From assembly GCF_025847275.1 (NCBI RefSeq), contig NZ_JAOZEV010000006.1, forward strand, positions 224,368 to 288,367: a stretch of 64,000 bases of DNA. Direction: 5' to 3'. The translations under genes and the position numbers were made by a program. This stretch comes from Flavobacterium frigoritolerans. GTDB taxonomy: Bacteria > Bacteroidota > Bacteroidia > Flavobacteriales > Flavobacteriaceae. The notes under the pieces were generated by a model. That model saw only the letters and a list, made by a program, of their open reading frames with translations, searched no databases and was not told the DNA's origin. Below are positions 24,808 through 33,317 of the stretch, piece by piece. The stretch's first letter is position 1. Each line of letters starts with the position of its first letter.

Positions 24808-25794
24808 TTAGTTTATTGCAGGACAATCGCAATCATATTTTTCCCGCTTACAGAATAAATTAAGCCCCAAAGTAATTTGATGATATGCGCCATTATCAAA
24901 TTTTACATTTCCTGTAACTTGAGAATAGGTGTAAGCAAACATGAAGTTTTTATAGTTAACTCCTAAAATTGGTGTTATGTATTGTAGTTTTTGAGTAGAA
25001 ACACTTGAACCATTATAATATTGTGCTCCATCAAAACTTCTTCTGTATGATAATCCAGCCCAAACACTTCCAAAATCCATATTCTTATAAGCCTTTATAT
25101 TAAAATCGATTAGCTTCTCTTTGGTTTTATCAAATAATTGAAAAAGTACCGAAGGCTCCCACAATAGTTTTCTTTTATTTCCAAAAACATATCCTGCACT
25201 CAAAAGATATTTTCTGAGATTATCACTTTCAAATTCTGTATAAATTTGCCGCCTTGTTTCTACTGCCCCCTGAACCGTTGCATGAGCATAAAAATTAAGA
25301 AAATTATATGACGCACCAAAATCTACATTAAAATAAGAGTCTCTCTGAATGTTTCCAAAAACAATCGGGTCAAATTCTCCAAAAGAAGTTTCATCTAACT
25401 GATTCTGAATTACTCCTGCGTTAATACCAAATGAAAGTTGGTTCAAATCGATTTCATTTCTCGAAAAAAGAATATGATACGCGTAAGTAAGTTTAATTCC
25501 TTTTTGAGAATGATATCCATTTTTATCATTAAAAAGTATAATTCCTGCCCCTGATCTGTCACCTACCCGACCGTTAAAGCTTAATGTCTGAAGTGCTGGT
25601 GCATCATCCTGGCCAAACCATTGTTTACGTGCGGTTAATCTAAGTTTTGCACAATTTGCCGCTCCTGCCATCGAAGGATGTATCAAATAATAATTATCTG
25701 ATAAATAATCTGAATAAACCGGGATACCTTCTTGAGAATAAGAGTATAAAAATATAAATAATAAAAAAATTGAATATTTAATTTTAGAATACAT
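24808..25794 (-). CDS. PorP/SprF family T9SS-associated outer-membrane protein
   Basis: 328 residues: a signal peptide (about 1-20, IFLLFIFLYSYSQ), then the family start GIPVYSDYLSDNYYLIHPSMAGA and a barrel of beta strands (SFNGRVGDRSGAGIILFNDKNGYHS). The C-terminus is Cys-rich (CKREKYDCDCPAIN). Family proteins help attach T9SS substrates with type B C-terminal domains to the cell surface. Usually the gene sits beside its substrate gene, but here it stands between gamma carbonic anhydrase and Nfu genes with no partner nearby. Confidence 0.92.
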   Translation of the reverse strand: MYSKIKYSIFLLFIFLYSYSQEGIPVYSDYLSDNYYLIHPSMAGAANCAKLRLTARKQWFGQDDAPALQTLSFNGRVGDRSGAGIILFNDKNGYHSQKGIKLTYAYHILFSRNEIDLNQLSFGINAGVIQNQLDETSFGEFDPIVFGNIQRDSYFNVDFGASYNFLNFYAHATVQGAVETRRQIYTEFESDNLRKYLLSAGYVFGNKRKLLWEPSVLFQLFDKTKEKLIDFNIKAYKNMDFGSVWAGLSYRRSFDGAQYYNGSSVSTQKLQYITPILGVNYKNFMFAYTYSQVTGNVKFDNGAYHQITLGLNLFCKREKYDCDCPAIN

Positions 25795-25933
25795 TAAAGG
25801 TAGCTTTATTTAAAATAGATGTTAAAAATATATTTCAGCATCATACTATGACAAATTGTATTGAGATAGATGGAATAATACGTTATTTTTATATTAAAAA
25901 TCAAATATAACTATTAGTAGAAAATAACTTTAG

Positions 25934-25941
25934 TAAATTTG
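25934..25941 (+). promoter_or_regulatory. -7 box upstream of the Nfu gene
   Basis: TAAATTTG matches TAnnTTTG, 18 bp before the ATG at 25959. No TTG is found at the right distance, so support rests on this box alone. Confidence 0.3.
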
Positions 25942-25958
25942 TAAAAAATTACTAAATC

Positions 25959-26858
25959 ATGACAAAACTCACTATAAAAGAAACGCAAAACCCTAGCATA
26001 TTAAAATTTGAATTCCCAGACTTTATCACTAAAAATGAGAGCTTTGAATTTAAAAATATTGATGAAGCTAAAAACTCTCCGCTAGCCCAAAAATTATTTT
26101 ATTTACCGTTCGTAAAAACAGTATATATTTCGGGGAATTTTATTGCCATCGAAAGATATAACATCGTTGAATGGGATGATGTAAAAGATGCTGTAGTGGA
26201 GCAAATCGAAACATTTGTAAACGATGGTGGCGTAATCATATCTATTGACGAAAACAAACCAAAGAAACAGCCTATAACTGTTTATGGTGAATCAACTCCA
26301 AACCCTGCTGCTCTAAAATTTGTGGTAAGCAGAATGTTGACAAAAAATGCTATTGAATACAAAAACATTGATCAGACTGCATCTTCTCCACTTGCGAAAG
26401 AATTATTTAAATTCCCTTATGTAAAAGAGATTTTTATCGATGAAAATTATATCTCGGTAACTAAATATGAAATTAATGACTGGCAAGAAATTACTCTTGA
26501 ACTGAGAACTTTCATCAAACAATATATTGAAAATGGAGGAACTGTTTTAGACGAAAGTTTAATTGAAGTAGCAACCAAAAATGATGTTACCAAAGATGAA
26601 GCTTTTGATAAACTAGATACAACATCTCAACAAATCATCAATATATTAGAAGAATATGTTAAACCTGCTGTAGCTGCAGATGGTGGAAACATTGCTTTTG
26701 ATTCCTATAATGATGTTGACAAAACTGTAAAAGTAATTTTACAAGGAGCTTGCAGCGGTTGTCCTTCATCTACATTTACTCTTAAAAGCGGTATAGAAAA
26801 TATGCTAAAAAGCATGCTAAATGATGACAACATTAAAGTAGAAGCTGTAAATGCATAA
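25959..26858 (+). CDS. Nfu-type iron-sulfur carrier with duplicated N-terminal domain
   Basis: 299 residues. Two related Nfu/NifU N-terminal domains (about 1-95 and 105-200) share landmarks such as TQNPSILKF / STPNPAALKF, SSPLAKELF and FPYVK / LPFVK. A C-terminal Nfu domain (about 222-299) carries the cluster-binding CSGC at 265-268 (LQGACSGCPSSTFTLKSGIENML). It carries [4Fe-4S] clusters to target enzymes. Duplication of the N-terminal domain is unusual for bacterial Nfu. It has its own promoter-like box and a strong terminator. Confidence 0.93.
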   Translation: MTKLTIKETQNPSILKFEFPDFITKNESFEFKNIDEAKNSPLAQKLFYLPFVKTVYISGNFIAIERYNIVEWDDVKDAVVEQIETFVNDGGVIISIDENKPKKQPITVYGESTPNPAALKFVVSRMLTKNAIEYKNIDQTASSPLAKELFKFPYVKEIFIDENYISVTKYEINDWQEITLELRTFIKQYIENGGTVLDESLIEVATKNDVTKDEAFDKLDTTSQQIINILEEYVKPAVAADGGNIAFDSYNDVDKTVKVILQGACSGCPSSTFTLKSGIENMLKSMLNDDNIKVEAVNA

Positions 26859-26884
26859 ATAACTTTTATAAAAAAATCAAAAAA

Positions 26885-26912
26885 AGCGCTTCATATGAAG
26901 TGCTTTTTTTTG
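26885..26912 (+). terminator. Intrinsic terminator of the Nfu gene
   Basis: AGCGCTTCA and TGAAGTGCT pair (with one G-T), followed by eight T residues. It lies 27 bp after the stop codon. Confidence 0.85.
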
Positions 26913-27034
26913 ATCTAAAAATAAAAACCAGCAAACACAAATTACTTACTATCAATAAATTATAATTAAACAGTTACTATAATTCTTAAAAAAAAGATTA
27001 ATATTGTAATCTATATTAACTAACAAGAACTATT

Positions 27035-27748
27035 ATGGGATTATCATCATTTTTTAAAAATTTATTCGGCACTGCTAAGGAGTCTGCTACTGAATTAGCA
27101 AGCCAAGCCGAAAATACATTTGAGCAAGCTAAAGAAGCGGCTGCGCCGTATATTGAGAAAGCAGAAACATTTGCCGGAGAATCAATAGAAAAAGTCAAAG
27201 AAGTATCAGCTCCATATCTTGAAAAAGCAGAGTCATTTGCCGAAGAAACAATAGATAAAGTTAAAGAAGTATCCGCTCCTTATCTTGAAAAAGCAGAGTC
27301 ATTAGCTGGAGAAACAATAGATAAAGTTAAAGAAGTATCCGCTCCTTATCTTGAAAAAGCAGAGTCATTAGCTGGAGAAACAATAGAAAAAGTCAAAGAA
27401 GTTTCTGCTCCTTATCTTGAAAAAGCCGAAACATTTGCAGGAGAAACAATAGAAAAAATCAAAGAAGTATCAGCTCCTTATCTTGAAAAAACAGAATCAT
27501 TAGCTGGGGAAACAATAGAAAAAGTTAAAGAAGTATCCGCTCCGGTATTAGATACTGCTGAAAATCATGTTCATGAAGCAAAAGATGTAGTTACTGATTA
27601 TACTGAAAAAGCTTCAGATGATTTAGAAAAAGTAGTTGATTCAATTAAAGAAAAAGCTACAGTAACTGCAGATACTGTTGTTGAAGAAACTAAATCACTT
27701 GCAACCGATATTGCCGATGAAACTTCAGATGAAGCATTAAATAAATAG
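27035..27748 (+). CDS. Repeat-containing coiled-coil protein, LEA/apolipoprotein-like
   Basis: 237 residues, not matched to a family with a known role. The N-terminus MGLSSFFKNLFGTAKE is amphipathic, followed by six 22-residue repeats (about 35-166; consensus VSAPYLEKAESLAGETIEKVKE) and a diverged seventh, then a Lys/Glu/Thr-rich helical tail. The repeats look like the YtxH/LEA or apolipoprotein pattern of amphipathic helices. No signal peptide and no cysteines. It is followed by an mscS-type channel gene after a hairpin. A stress or membrane-binding role is a guess. Confidence 0.75.
   Translation: MGLSSFFKNLFGTAKESATELASQAENTFEQAKEAAAPYIEKAETFAGESIEKVKEVSAPYLEKAESFAEETIDKVKEVSAPYLEKAESLAGETIDKVKEVSAPYLEKAESLAGETIEKVKEVSAPYLEKAETFAGETIEKIKEVSAPYLEKTESLAGETIEKVKEVSAPVLDTAENHVHEAKDVVTDYTEKASDDLEKVVDSIKEKATVTADTVVEETKSLATDIADETSDEALNK
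27137..27532. repeat. Six tandem 66-bp repeats
   Basis: Coding repeats of 66 bp (22 codons) inside the preceding gene. Copies 3 and 4 (about 27269-27400) are nearly identical at nucleotide level; copies 1 and 6 have drifted. The frame stays intact. The length of this array may vary between strains. Confidence 0.85.
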
Positions 27749-27791
27749 TTAAAGATAACTGCAATATTTATTAATAAAAATAATTAATTTT

Positions 27792-27799
27792 TATCTTTG
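27792..27799 (+). promoter_or_regulatory. -7 box upstream of the mscS leader
   Basis: TATCTTTG matches TAnnTTTG. Transcription from it would begin at about 27805 and immediately read a hairpin (27813-27838) before the ATG at 27850. There is no TTG at standard distance. Confidence 0.35.
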
Positions 27800-27812
27800 C
27801 CTCACTAATTCG

Positions 27813-27838
27813 AACCTTCTCATTGAGAAGGTTTTTTT
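27813..27838 (+). terminator. Terminator-like hairpin 11 bp before the mscS start
   Basis: AACCTTCTC (27813-27821) and GAGAAGGTT (27825-27833) form a 9-bp stem with a 3-nt loop and seven T residues (27832-27838). It may end the upstream repeat-protein gene (65 bp after its stop) or act as a leader attenuator for mscS. Confidence 0.75.
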
Positions 27839-27849
27839 ATACTAAAAAA

Positions 27850-28662
27850 ATGAATCTAAATCCCGAACAAATTAGTGGTTATGTTAACCAATTTATCCAA
27901 GTACTAGTTGATTATTCGCCTAAACTAATATCTGCCTTCCTTATTCTATTTGTTGGGCTATATATTATTCGCGTTATTAATAGACTAATACGCCGTGTAA
28001 TGGTAAAAAGAAACTTAGACCCTACCTTGACTAAATTTCTTGCTGATATTTTATTGTGGGCTTTACGAATATTACTATTTGTATCATTTATTTCTAAACT
28101 AGGAATAGAAACATCTTCATTTGTAGCCATCCTAGGAGCTATGGGTCTTGCTATAGGTTTATCTCTTCAAGGATCGCTTTCTAATTTTGCAGGAGGTATG
28201 TTAATTATTCTTTTCAAACCTTTTAAAGTTGGTGATACTATTGAAGCTCAAGGAATCGTTGCAACTGTATCTGAAATACAAATTTTTGTAACTAAACTAC
28301 TCACTGCAAACAACCAAACTGTATTTATGCCAAACGGAGCTTTATCTAATGGCACAATTATTAACTACTCTATGCAAGGCCAACGTAGAGCTGACTTGAC
28401 ATTTGCAATTGCGTATGATGCTGATATTAAAAAAGCCAAAGATATTCTTGAAAAAATTTTAACAGACAATCCAAATGTGCTTAAGGATCCTGCTCCTGAA
28501 GTTTTCGTAAAAAACTTAACAGCTAGTTCAATAGAGTTTGCTGTACGTCCTTGGGCAAAAAAGGAAAATTACGGAACTGTTTTTTCTCAAACTTTAGAGA
28601 ATTGTAAGATTGCTTTAGATGAAGCCGGAATTGCGATTCAGCCCTATACCCTACAAAAATAA
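27850..28662 (+). CDS. MscS family mechanosensitive ion channel
   Basis: Small-conductance channel that opens under membrane tension to release solutes. 270 residues from the ATG at 27850; an upstream TTG (27823) lies inside a hairpin and is rejected. Three membrane helices (about 24-44, 60-80 and 90-125) end with the pore-helix motif GLSLQGSLSNFAGGMLIILFKPFKVGD, then the beta domain (SNGTIINYSMQGQRRADL) and C-terminal domain. Length is normal. Beside a repeat protein that could be stress-related. It converges with tsaB, with only 9 bp between stops. Confidence 0.95.
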   Translation: MNLNPEQISGYVNQFIQVLVDYSPKLISAFLILFVGLYIIRVINRLIRRVMVKRNLDPTLTKFLADILLWALRILLFVSFISKLGIETSSFVAILGAMGLAIGLSLQGSLSNFAGGMLIILFKPFKVGDTIEAQGIVATVSEIQIFVTKLLTANNQTVFMPNGALSNGTIINYSMQGQRRADLTFAIAYDADIKKAKDILEKILTDNPNVLKDPAPEVFVKNLTASSIEFAVRPWAKKENYGTVFSQTLENCKIALDEAGIAIQPYTLQK

Positions 28663-28671
28663 GGCTGTTTT

Positions 28672-29343
28672 TTATTGCTTTTTAGGAGTTGTAACCATAA
28701 AGTCTTTCAAATAATAAGGTTCAAAATAAGCGACATCTACTGTGTCGCTTTTTTTGTATTTATCGTAGCTTATGATACACATTTCTTTTGCTGATGGAAA
28801 TTTAATATCCTCTAGAAAAATAAAATTTTCTTTTGTTAAAACTGATTTGCATTTTTCAGCACAATCACCAACAAAATAAAGTGTTTCATTATATTCCTCA
28901 AAAGAGTTTTCGGTAATTATTTCAGCCAAAATTTCTCTTTGTTTTTCAAACTTTGAATTAAATACTGCGCTATATACTTCCATTCGTCTTGCATCTAGCA
29001 TTGGAACTATTAACCCTTCAGTAATTTTAGCTTGAGAAGCTAATGTTTGCAATGTATCAATAGCAATTAATGGAATATTTAATGCAAAACACAATCCTTT
29101 TGCTGCCGAAACTCCTATACGCAATCCTGTGTACGAACCTGGACCCTGACTAACCGCAATGGCAGATAAATCCTGAAATGAAATTCCAGCTTCTTGAATA
29201 CATTCTTCAATAAAAACATGTAATCTTTCGGCATGAGAATAGCCTTCTTCGGAAATTTCTTTACACAAAATTATTTTTCCTTCTTTTGCTAAAGCAACAG
29301 AGCAGTTCTTTGTAGCGGTTTCAATATTAAGAATGTAAGCCAA
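28672..29343 (-). CDS. tsaB: tRNA threonylcarbamoyladenosine biosynthesis protein TsaB
   Basis: Partner of TsaD and TsaE in making the t6A37 modification of tRNAs that read ANN codons. 223 residues starting at a TTG (29343), which gives the family start AYILNIETATKNCSVALA. ASKHA-fold blocks are SQGPGSYTGLRIGVSAAKGLCFALNIPLIAI and VPMLDARRMEVYSAVF. No in-frame ATG gives a complete N-terminus. The gene follows the efflux operon on the same strand after a terminator. Confidence 0.93.
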   Translation of the reverse strand: MAYILNIETATKNCSVALAKEGKIILCKEISEEGYSHAERLHVFIEECIQEAGISFQDLSAIAVSQGPGSYTGLRIGVSAAKGLCFALNIPLIAIDTLQTLASQAKITEGLIVPMLDARRMEVYSAVFNSKFEKQREILAEIITENSFEEYNETLYFVGDCAEKCKSVLTKENFIFLEDIKFPSAKEMCIISYDKYKKSDTVDVAYFEPYYLKDFMVTTPKKQ

Positions 29344-29365
29344 ACTAATTTTCTATTTATGGTAA

Positions 29366-29401
29366 CAAAAAACAATCTAATTCTATTATAGAACTAGATT
29401 G
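29366..29401 (-). terminator. Intrinsic terminator of the efflux operon
   Basis: CAATCTAGTTCTAT pairs with its near-complement across 29373-29401 to form a long stem, followed on the minus strand by a run of U residues (29366-29372). It separates the adaptor gene at 29414 from tsaB. Confidence 0.8.
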
Positions 29402-29413
29402 CCTTCGTTATTA

Positions 29414-30700
29414 TTATTTTTTTACTTTTTCAGATTTAAGACTAACCTTATCTCCTGAATTCAAATCTTTCGAAACTGTTGTATATGGTCCTGTAATCAC
29501 CACATCTCCTGCCTTAAGTCCTGACATTACTTCGATGTTTGTATCGTCTTGAATTCCTGTTCTTATGATTCTAATTTTAGCTTTATCTCCTTCTTTCACA
29601 AAAACACATTCGAATTTTTTGTCATTTTTGGGAACTATCTTTTTATCATTTGGATCTTCAATTTTGATTTCTTTTACTGCTGCCGTATCCGATTTTACAA
29701 CTACTGAACTTATTGGTACTGCCAACACATTCTTTTTGGTATTTGTTATAATATCAACCGTAGCTGTCATTCCTGGTCTAAAAGGAGAATACGCCTCTGG
29801 TTTTCCTTCCAATAAATCTTGATAAGATTCTTTTAAAATTCTTACTTTAACTTTAAAATTTGTTACCTGATCTGATGTTAAAGTACTGCTAGCTGAGTTA
29901 GAGATACTGGTTACTATACCTTTAAATTGTTTTTTCAAGTAAGCATCTACTTCTACATTTGCCTCGTCTCCTACTTTAATTTTTACAATATCATTTTCAT
30001 TTACATCTACTTCAACTTCCATATTATTTAAGTTTGCAACTCTTAAAATTTCGGTTCCTGCCATTTGTTGTGTTCCTAAAACACGCTCGCCTAGCTCAAC
30101 ATTAAGCACCGAAATTGTTCCATCTGCAGGAGCATAAATAGTAGTACGGCGTAAATTATCTTTAGCTTCATTTACAGATGCTGAAGCACTTTGTACTGCA
30201 AAATAAGCATTCTCTTTCGCTGCTTTTGCTACTTCAAAAGAAGCAATTGCTTTATCCCAATCTGACTTAGAAATTATTCCTTTCTCAAATAATTTTTTAT
30301 TTCTCTCATAACTAGCCTTTGCTTCTTTAAAAGACGCATCTGATTGACTCAAACTGGCTTTAGTCGCTGACAGATTAGAAACGGTACGATTATATCCTGA
30401 AGTATATAAATCAGGATTTATCTTCACTAATAAATCACCTTTCTTAACAATCTGTCCTTCTTTTACATTTAGTGCAATAATTTCTCCCGAAACTTCTGAT
30501 GAAATTTTTACTTCAATTTCTGGCTGGATTTTCCCCGTTGCCGATACTGTTTCTACAATAGTCGACGCTACTACTTTTGTAACTTCTACTTCTGTACCTG
30601 TATCTTTATTTCCTATTATACCTGCTTTCGAGAATCCAATTAAGGCTGCAATAACTATAACTGCGCCTCCTAACAAGAAATAAACTGTTTTTTTTGACAT
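29414..30700 (-). CDS. Efflux periplasmic adaptor (HlyD/MacA type), second of two
   Basis: 428 residues. One N-terminal membrane helix (about 5-24) is followed by the membrane-fusion domains: barrel-sandwich SSEVSGEIIALNVKEGQIVKKGDLLVKI (about 66-95), an alpha-helical hairpin (about 100-185) and the closing half YAPADGTISVLNVELGERV. The C-terminal macro domain ends with TIVSKDL-like strands. It bridges an inner-membrane transporter to TolC. It is last in the operon ATPase-permease-permease-adaptor-TolC-adaptor and differs from the first adaptor in length and sequence. Confidence 0.92.
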   Translation of the reverse strand: MSKKTVYFLLGGAVIVIAALIGFSKAGIIGNKDTGTEVEVTKVVASTIVETVSATGKIQPEIEVKISSEVSGEIIALNVKEGQIVKKGDLLVKINPDLYTSGYNRTVSNLSATKASLSQSDASFKEAKASYERNKKLFEKGIISKSDWDKAIASFEVAKAAKENAYFAVQSASASVNEAKDNLRRTTIYAPADGTISVLNVELGERVLGTQQMAGTEILRVANLNNMEVEVDVNENDIVKIKVGDEANVEVDAYLKKQFKGIVTSISNSASSTLTSDQVTNFKVKVRILKESYQDLLEGKPEAYSPFRPGMTATVDIITNTKKNVLAVPISSVVVKSDTAAVKEIKIEDPNDKKIVPKNDKKFECVFVKEGDKAKIRIIRTGIQDDTNIEVMSGLKAGDVVITGPYTTVSKDLNSGDKVSLKSEKVKK

Positions 30701-30706
30701 AATAAA

Positions 30707-32080
30707 TTAATTTTTAACTATCGGAACAATAGGGATTCCAAAATAGAATTCTAATATTTTTGTTTTAAAGATATAATCGTATTTTGTTCTAATTACTTCT
30801 GATTGTGCATTGGTCAATAATGTTTGTGATTGATTAAAATCAAAAGCATTCATTAAGCCTACTGCAAATTTTTCTTTTGCATAATCATATGCTCCTTGTC
30901 TTGCTTCTAAAGCTACAACAGCTGCTTCATGCGCATTTAAAGCCCCTCTTGTGTCTGTAAAAGCGGTATAAACATTACGTTGCAAATCTAAGTTTTTTTG
31001 CTCTAAATCAATTTTAGATTTCTCTAAACTTACCTTATTACGTTCTACATTATTTCTTGTAGAAAAACCATTAAAAATTGGAATCGATAATTCTGCTCCA
31101 AAAGACTGCCCTTTGTTATCACTAAACTGATTCCAAAATGGAGCAGGCCCTGTTACAACAGGAGTTCCGCCAACTAGTGTAGTTCTATCTGAGTTTGAAA
31201 CTCTGGAGTTAAAGTTATAGAAACCTCTTAATGAAGGTTGATAAGCTCCTTTAGCAATAGCAACATTCTTCTCTGCAATTTCAAGATTAGTCTGAGCTAT
31301 TTTTAGTTCAGTTCTAGTTTCTTTAGCTTTTTCATAAATCGCTGTAGGCGATTGTGCCAAAATAGTTTCTCCAGCATTAATATTTGTATCATCAACTACA
31401 TCAAAATCATTGAACTCTTTTAATTGTAATAACTGTGCTAAACTTAGTTTAGAAATCAACAATGTATTCTCTGCTATAACAACATTTTGTTTACCTGTTG
31501 CTACTGTTGCTTTGATGTCTAGTAAATCTCCTCTTGGAATTGTTCCTGCTTTTACCAATTCGTCTGAACGTGTATATTGCTTTTCGCTAATTGCAAGCTG
31601 TTCCTGCTGTACTTTTAGATTTTCTTTATTAAAAAGCACTTGTAAAAAAGCATTAGCAACATTAAGCGAAATATCTTCTTGCATTTTTAACAATTGATAT
31701 TTAGAAGCTACTATAGATAAATTTGCTTTTCGTAATGCATTCTGATTTTGCAATCCTTTATAAATATCAACTCCTACAGTTGCTCCTGCAGAGGTAAACT
31801 GTGTGGTTTGATTACGTAAAATCCCTGTTGTTATATCCTGATTTAAACCAATATTCCATGAATGTGATACTTGTGCATTGGCGGTAGGAAGAAATTTTCC
31901 AAATGCATCTTTTTTATCGATAGCAGTAGTTTGAGTATCCAATTCCGATTGCTTAATCGAGATATTGTTGTCCAATGCATACCTTACACATTCTTCAAGA
32001 GTCCATTTTTTAGTTTGCGCCTGTATTGACGCTCCTAATAGTAAGACAAAAACAAGATAAATATATTTATTATTTTTCAT
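30707..32080 (-). CDS. TolC family outer-membrane efflux protein
   Basis: 457 residues from the ATG at 32080; an upstream start adds residues that are not a signal sequence. A signal peptide (about 1-21, YLVFVLLLGASIQAQ) precedes two outer-membrane efflux domains (about 25-230 and 250-440) with heptad-rich helices (NVANAFLQVLFNKENLKVQQEQLAISEKQY; DTRGALNAHEAAVVALE). It forms the trimeric exit duct for the ABC pump encoded upstream. It lies 6 bp before the second adaptor gene and 81 bp after the first. Confidence 0.95.
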   Translation of the reverse strand: MKNNKYIYLVFVLLLGASIQAQTKKWTLEECVRYALDNNISIKQSELDTQTTAIDKKDAFGKFLPTANAQVSHSWNIGLNQDITTGILRNQTTQFTSAGATVGVDIYKGLQNQNALRKANLSIVASKYQLLKMQEDISLNVANAFLQVLFNKENLKVQQEQLAISEKQYTRSDELVKAGTIPRGDLLDIKATVATGKQNVVIAENTLLISKLSLAQLLQLKEFNDFDVVDDTNINAGETILAQSPTAIYEKAKETRTELKIAQTNLEIAEKNVAIAKGAYQPSLRGFYNFNSRVSNSDRTTLVGGTPVVTGPAPFWNQFSDNKGQSFGAELSIPIFNGFSTRNNVERNKVSLEKSKIDLEQKNLDLQRNVYTAFTDTRGALNAHEAAVVALEARQGAYDYAKEKFAVGLMNAFDFNQSQTLLTNAQSEVIRTKYDYIFKTKILEFYFGIPIVPIVKN

Positions 32081-32161
32081 AAACTTTGAATCAAAGCATA
32101 GCAAAGATACTATACAAATTTAACATTCTTTAAAAACCAAAAATTCTTTTTTAACTGCTAC

Positions 32162-33277
32162 TTATTTTTTTTCTTCTTCTTTTAACAAGCCCTGATTCCA
32201 AATTTTTATTTTATCAGTAGCTGTAATTCCACTTTTCACCTGCACATAAATTCCATCACTAACTCCTAAAACAAGATCTTTTCTTTGAAATTTTTGTGGT
32301 GCGGTTTCTACTTCAACGTATGGTTTTTGAGTTTTCTTGTCAAATTGTACTAATGATTCTTTTATAGCCAAAACTTTTTCTGCTTTCTCTAGTATAATTG
32401 ATGCATTCGCACTTAAACCTGCTCTAATAAATGTATCATCTCTATTTTCAAGTGATCCTTTTATTTGAAACTGAATTGCTCCATTTTCTACTACCCCTTT
32501 TGGTGCAATATAACGCAAGGTTGCATCAAATTTTTTATTTTCAATAGCTCCGATGGTAATTTCGATTGGCATATTTTCTTTGATTTTACCAACTTCTGAT
32601 TCATCAATTTTCCCAACAAAAATCATCTTTCCAACATCTGCAACGCTAGCAATTGTAGTTCCTTCATTAAAGTTATTACTCTCAATAACCTGATTTCCTA
32701 CTTTTACTGGCACATCTAATACCATTCCGTTTACCGTAGAACGAATTAAGGTATTGGCATAATTCCCTAGTCCTGATGTTGTTCCGGTTTTTACAATATC
32801 AAAACTTTGCTTTGATGACAAATAACTTTGTTTAGCCTGTTTATAAGCTAATTGTGCTGCATCAAAATCATTTGCAGAAATCACTCCTTTATCAAACAAT
32901 GTTTTTTGTCTCTGGTATAATTTTTCTTGGTTGTCCAATGCAATTTTAGCAGTTTGAACTTGATTTTGAGTGTTGCTTACATTAGAAACATTTGCAACAA
33001 CTTTTATCTTTGCAATCATATCTCCTGCTTTAATACTTTCTCCTGCTTTAATATAAACAGCTTCAATAATTCCTGAAATATTTGGTTTGATAAGCACCTC
33101 TTCATCAGGCTGGATATTCCCCGTTGCAATTGTATTTTTAACTATCGTTTTTATTTCAGCTTTCTCTGTTTGGTAAACAATTGGTGACTCTTGATTTTTT
33201 GCATACAAATAATACAAAGCACCAAAGAAGACTACTGCAATAAAAATTAAAATGGTTATGGTTACTCCTTTTTTCAT
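32162..33277 (-). CDS. Efflux periplasmic adaptor (HlyD/MacA type), first of two
   Basis: 371 residues. A membrane helix (about 4-24, ITILIFIAVVFFGALYYLYA) precedes barrel-sandwich GNIQPDEEVLIKPNISGIIEAVYIKAGESI, a helical hairpin (about 105-165), and SVNGMVLDVPVKVGNQV as the closing strand set. It is of the MacA kind that couples an ABC permease of the MacB type to TolC. It follows two permease genes by 40 bp and precedes tolC, so it is the likely core adaptor of this pump. Confidence 0.93.
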   Translation of the reverse strand: MKKGVTITILIFIAVVFFGALYYLYAKNQESPIVYQTEKAEIKTIVKNTIATGNIQPDEEVLIKPNISGIIEAVYIKAGESIKAGDMIAKIKVVANVSNVSNTQNQVQTAKIALDNQEKLYQRQKTLFDKGVISANDFDAAQLAYKQAKQSYLSSKQSFDIVKTGTTSGLGNYANTLIRSTVNGMVLDVPVKVGNQVIESNNFNEGTTIASVADVGKMIFVGKIDESEVGKIKENMPIEITIGAIENKKFDATLRYIAPKGVVENGAIQFQIKGSLENRDDTFIRAGLSANASIILEKAEKVLAIKESLVQFDKKTQKPYVEVETAPQKFQRKDLVLGVSDGIYVQVKSGITATDKIKIWNQGLLKEEEKK

Positions 33278-33317
33278 TTTGTTTTTTGTTTAATCGATTA
33301 TTTTATTGATTGATAAT

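Noticed and set aside
27137..27532. 66-bp tandem repeats as a possible CRISPR or minisatellite
   Set aside because: The repeats are in frame, encode a regular 22-residue amphipathic unit, and have no unique spacers.
27823..27849. TTG start at 27823 for the mscS gene
   Set aside because: It lies in the stem and T run of a terminator-like hairpin, and the ATG at 27850 starts the conserved N-terminus.
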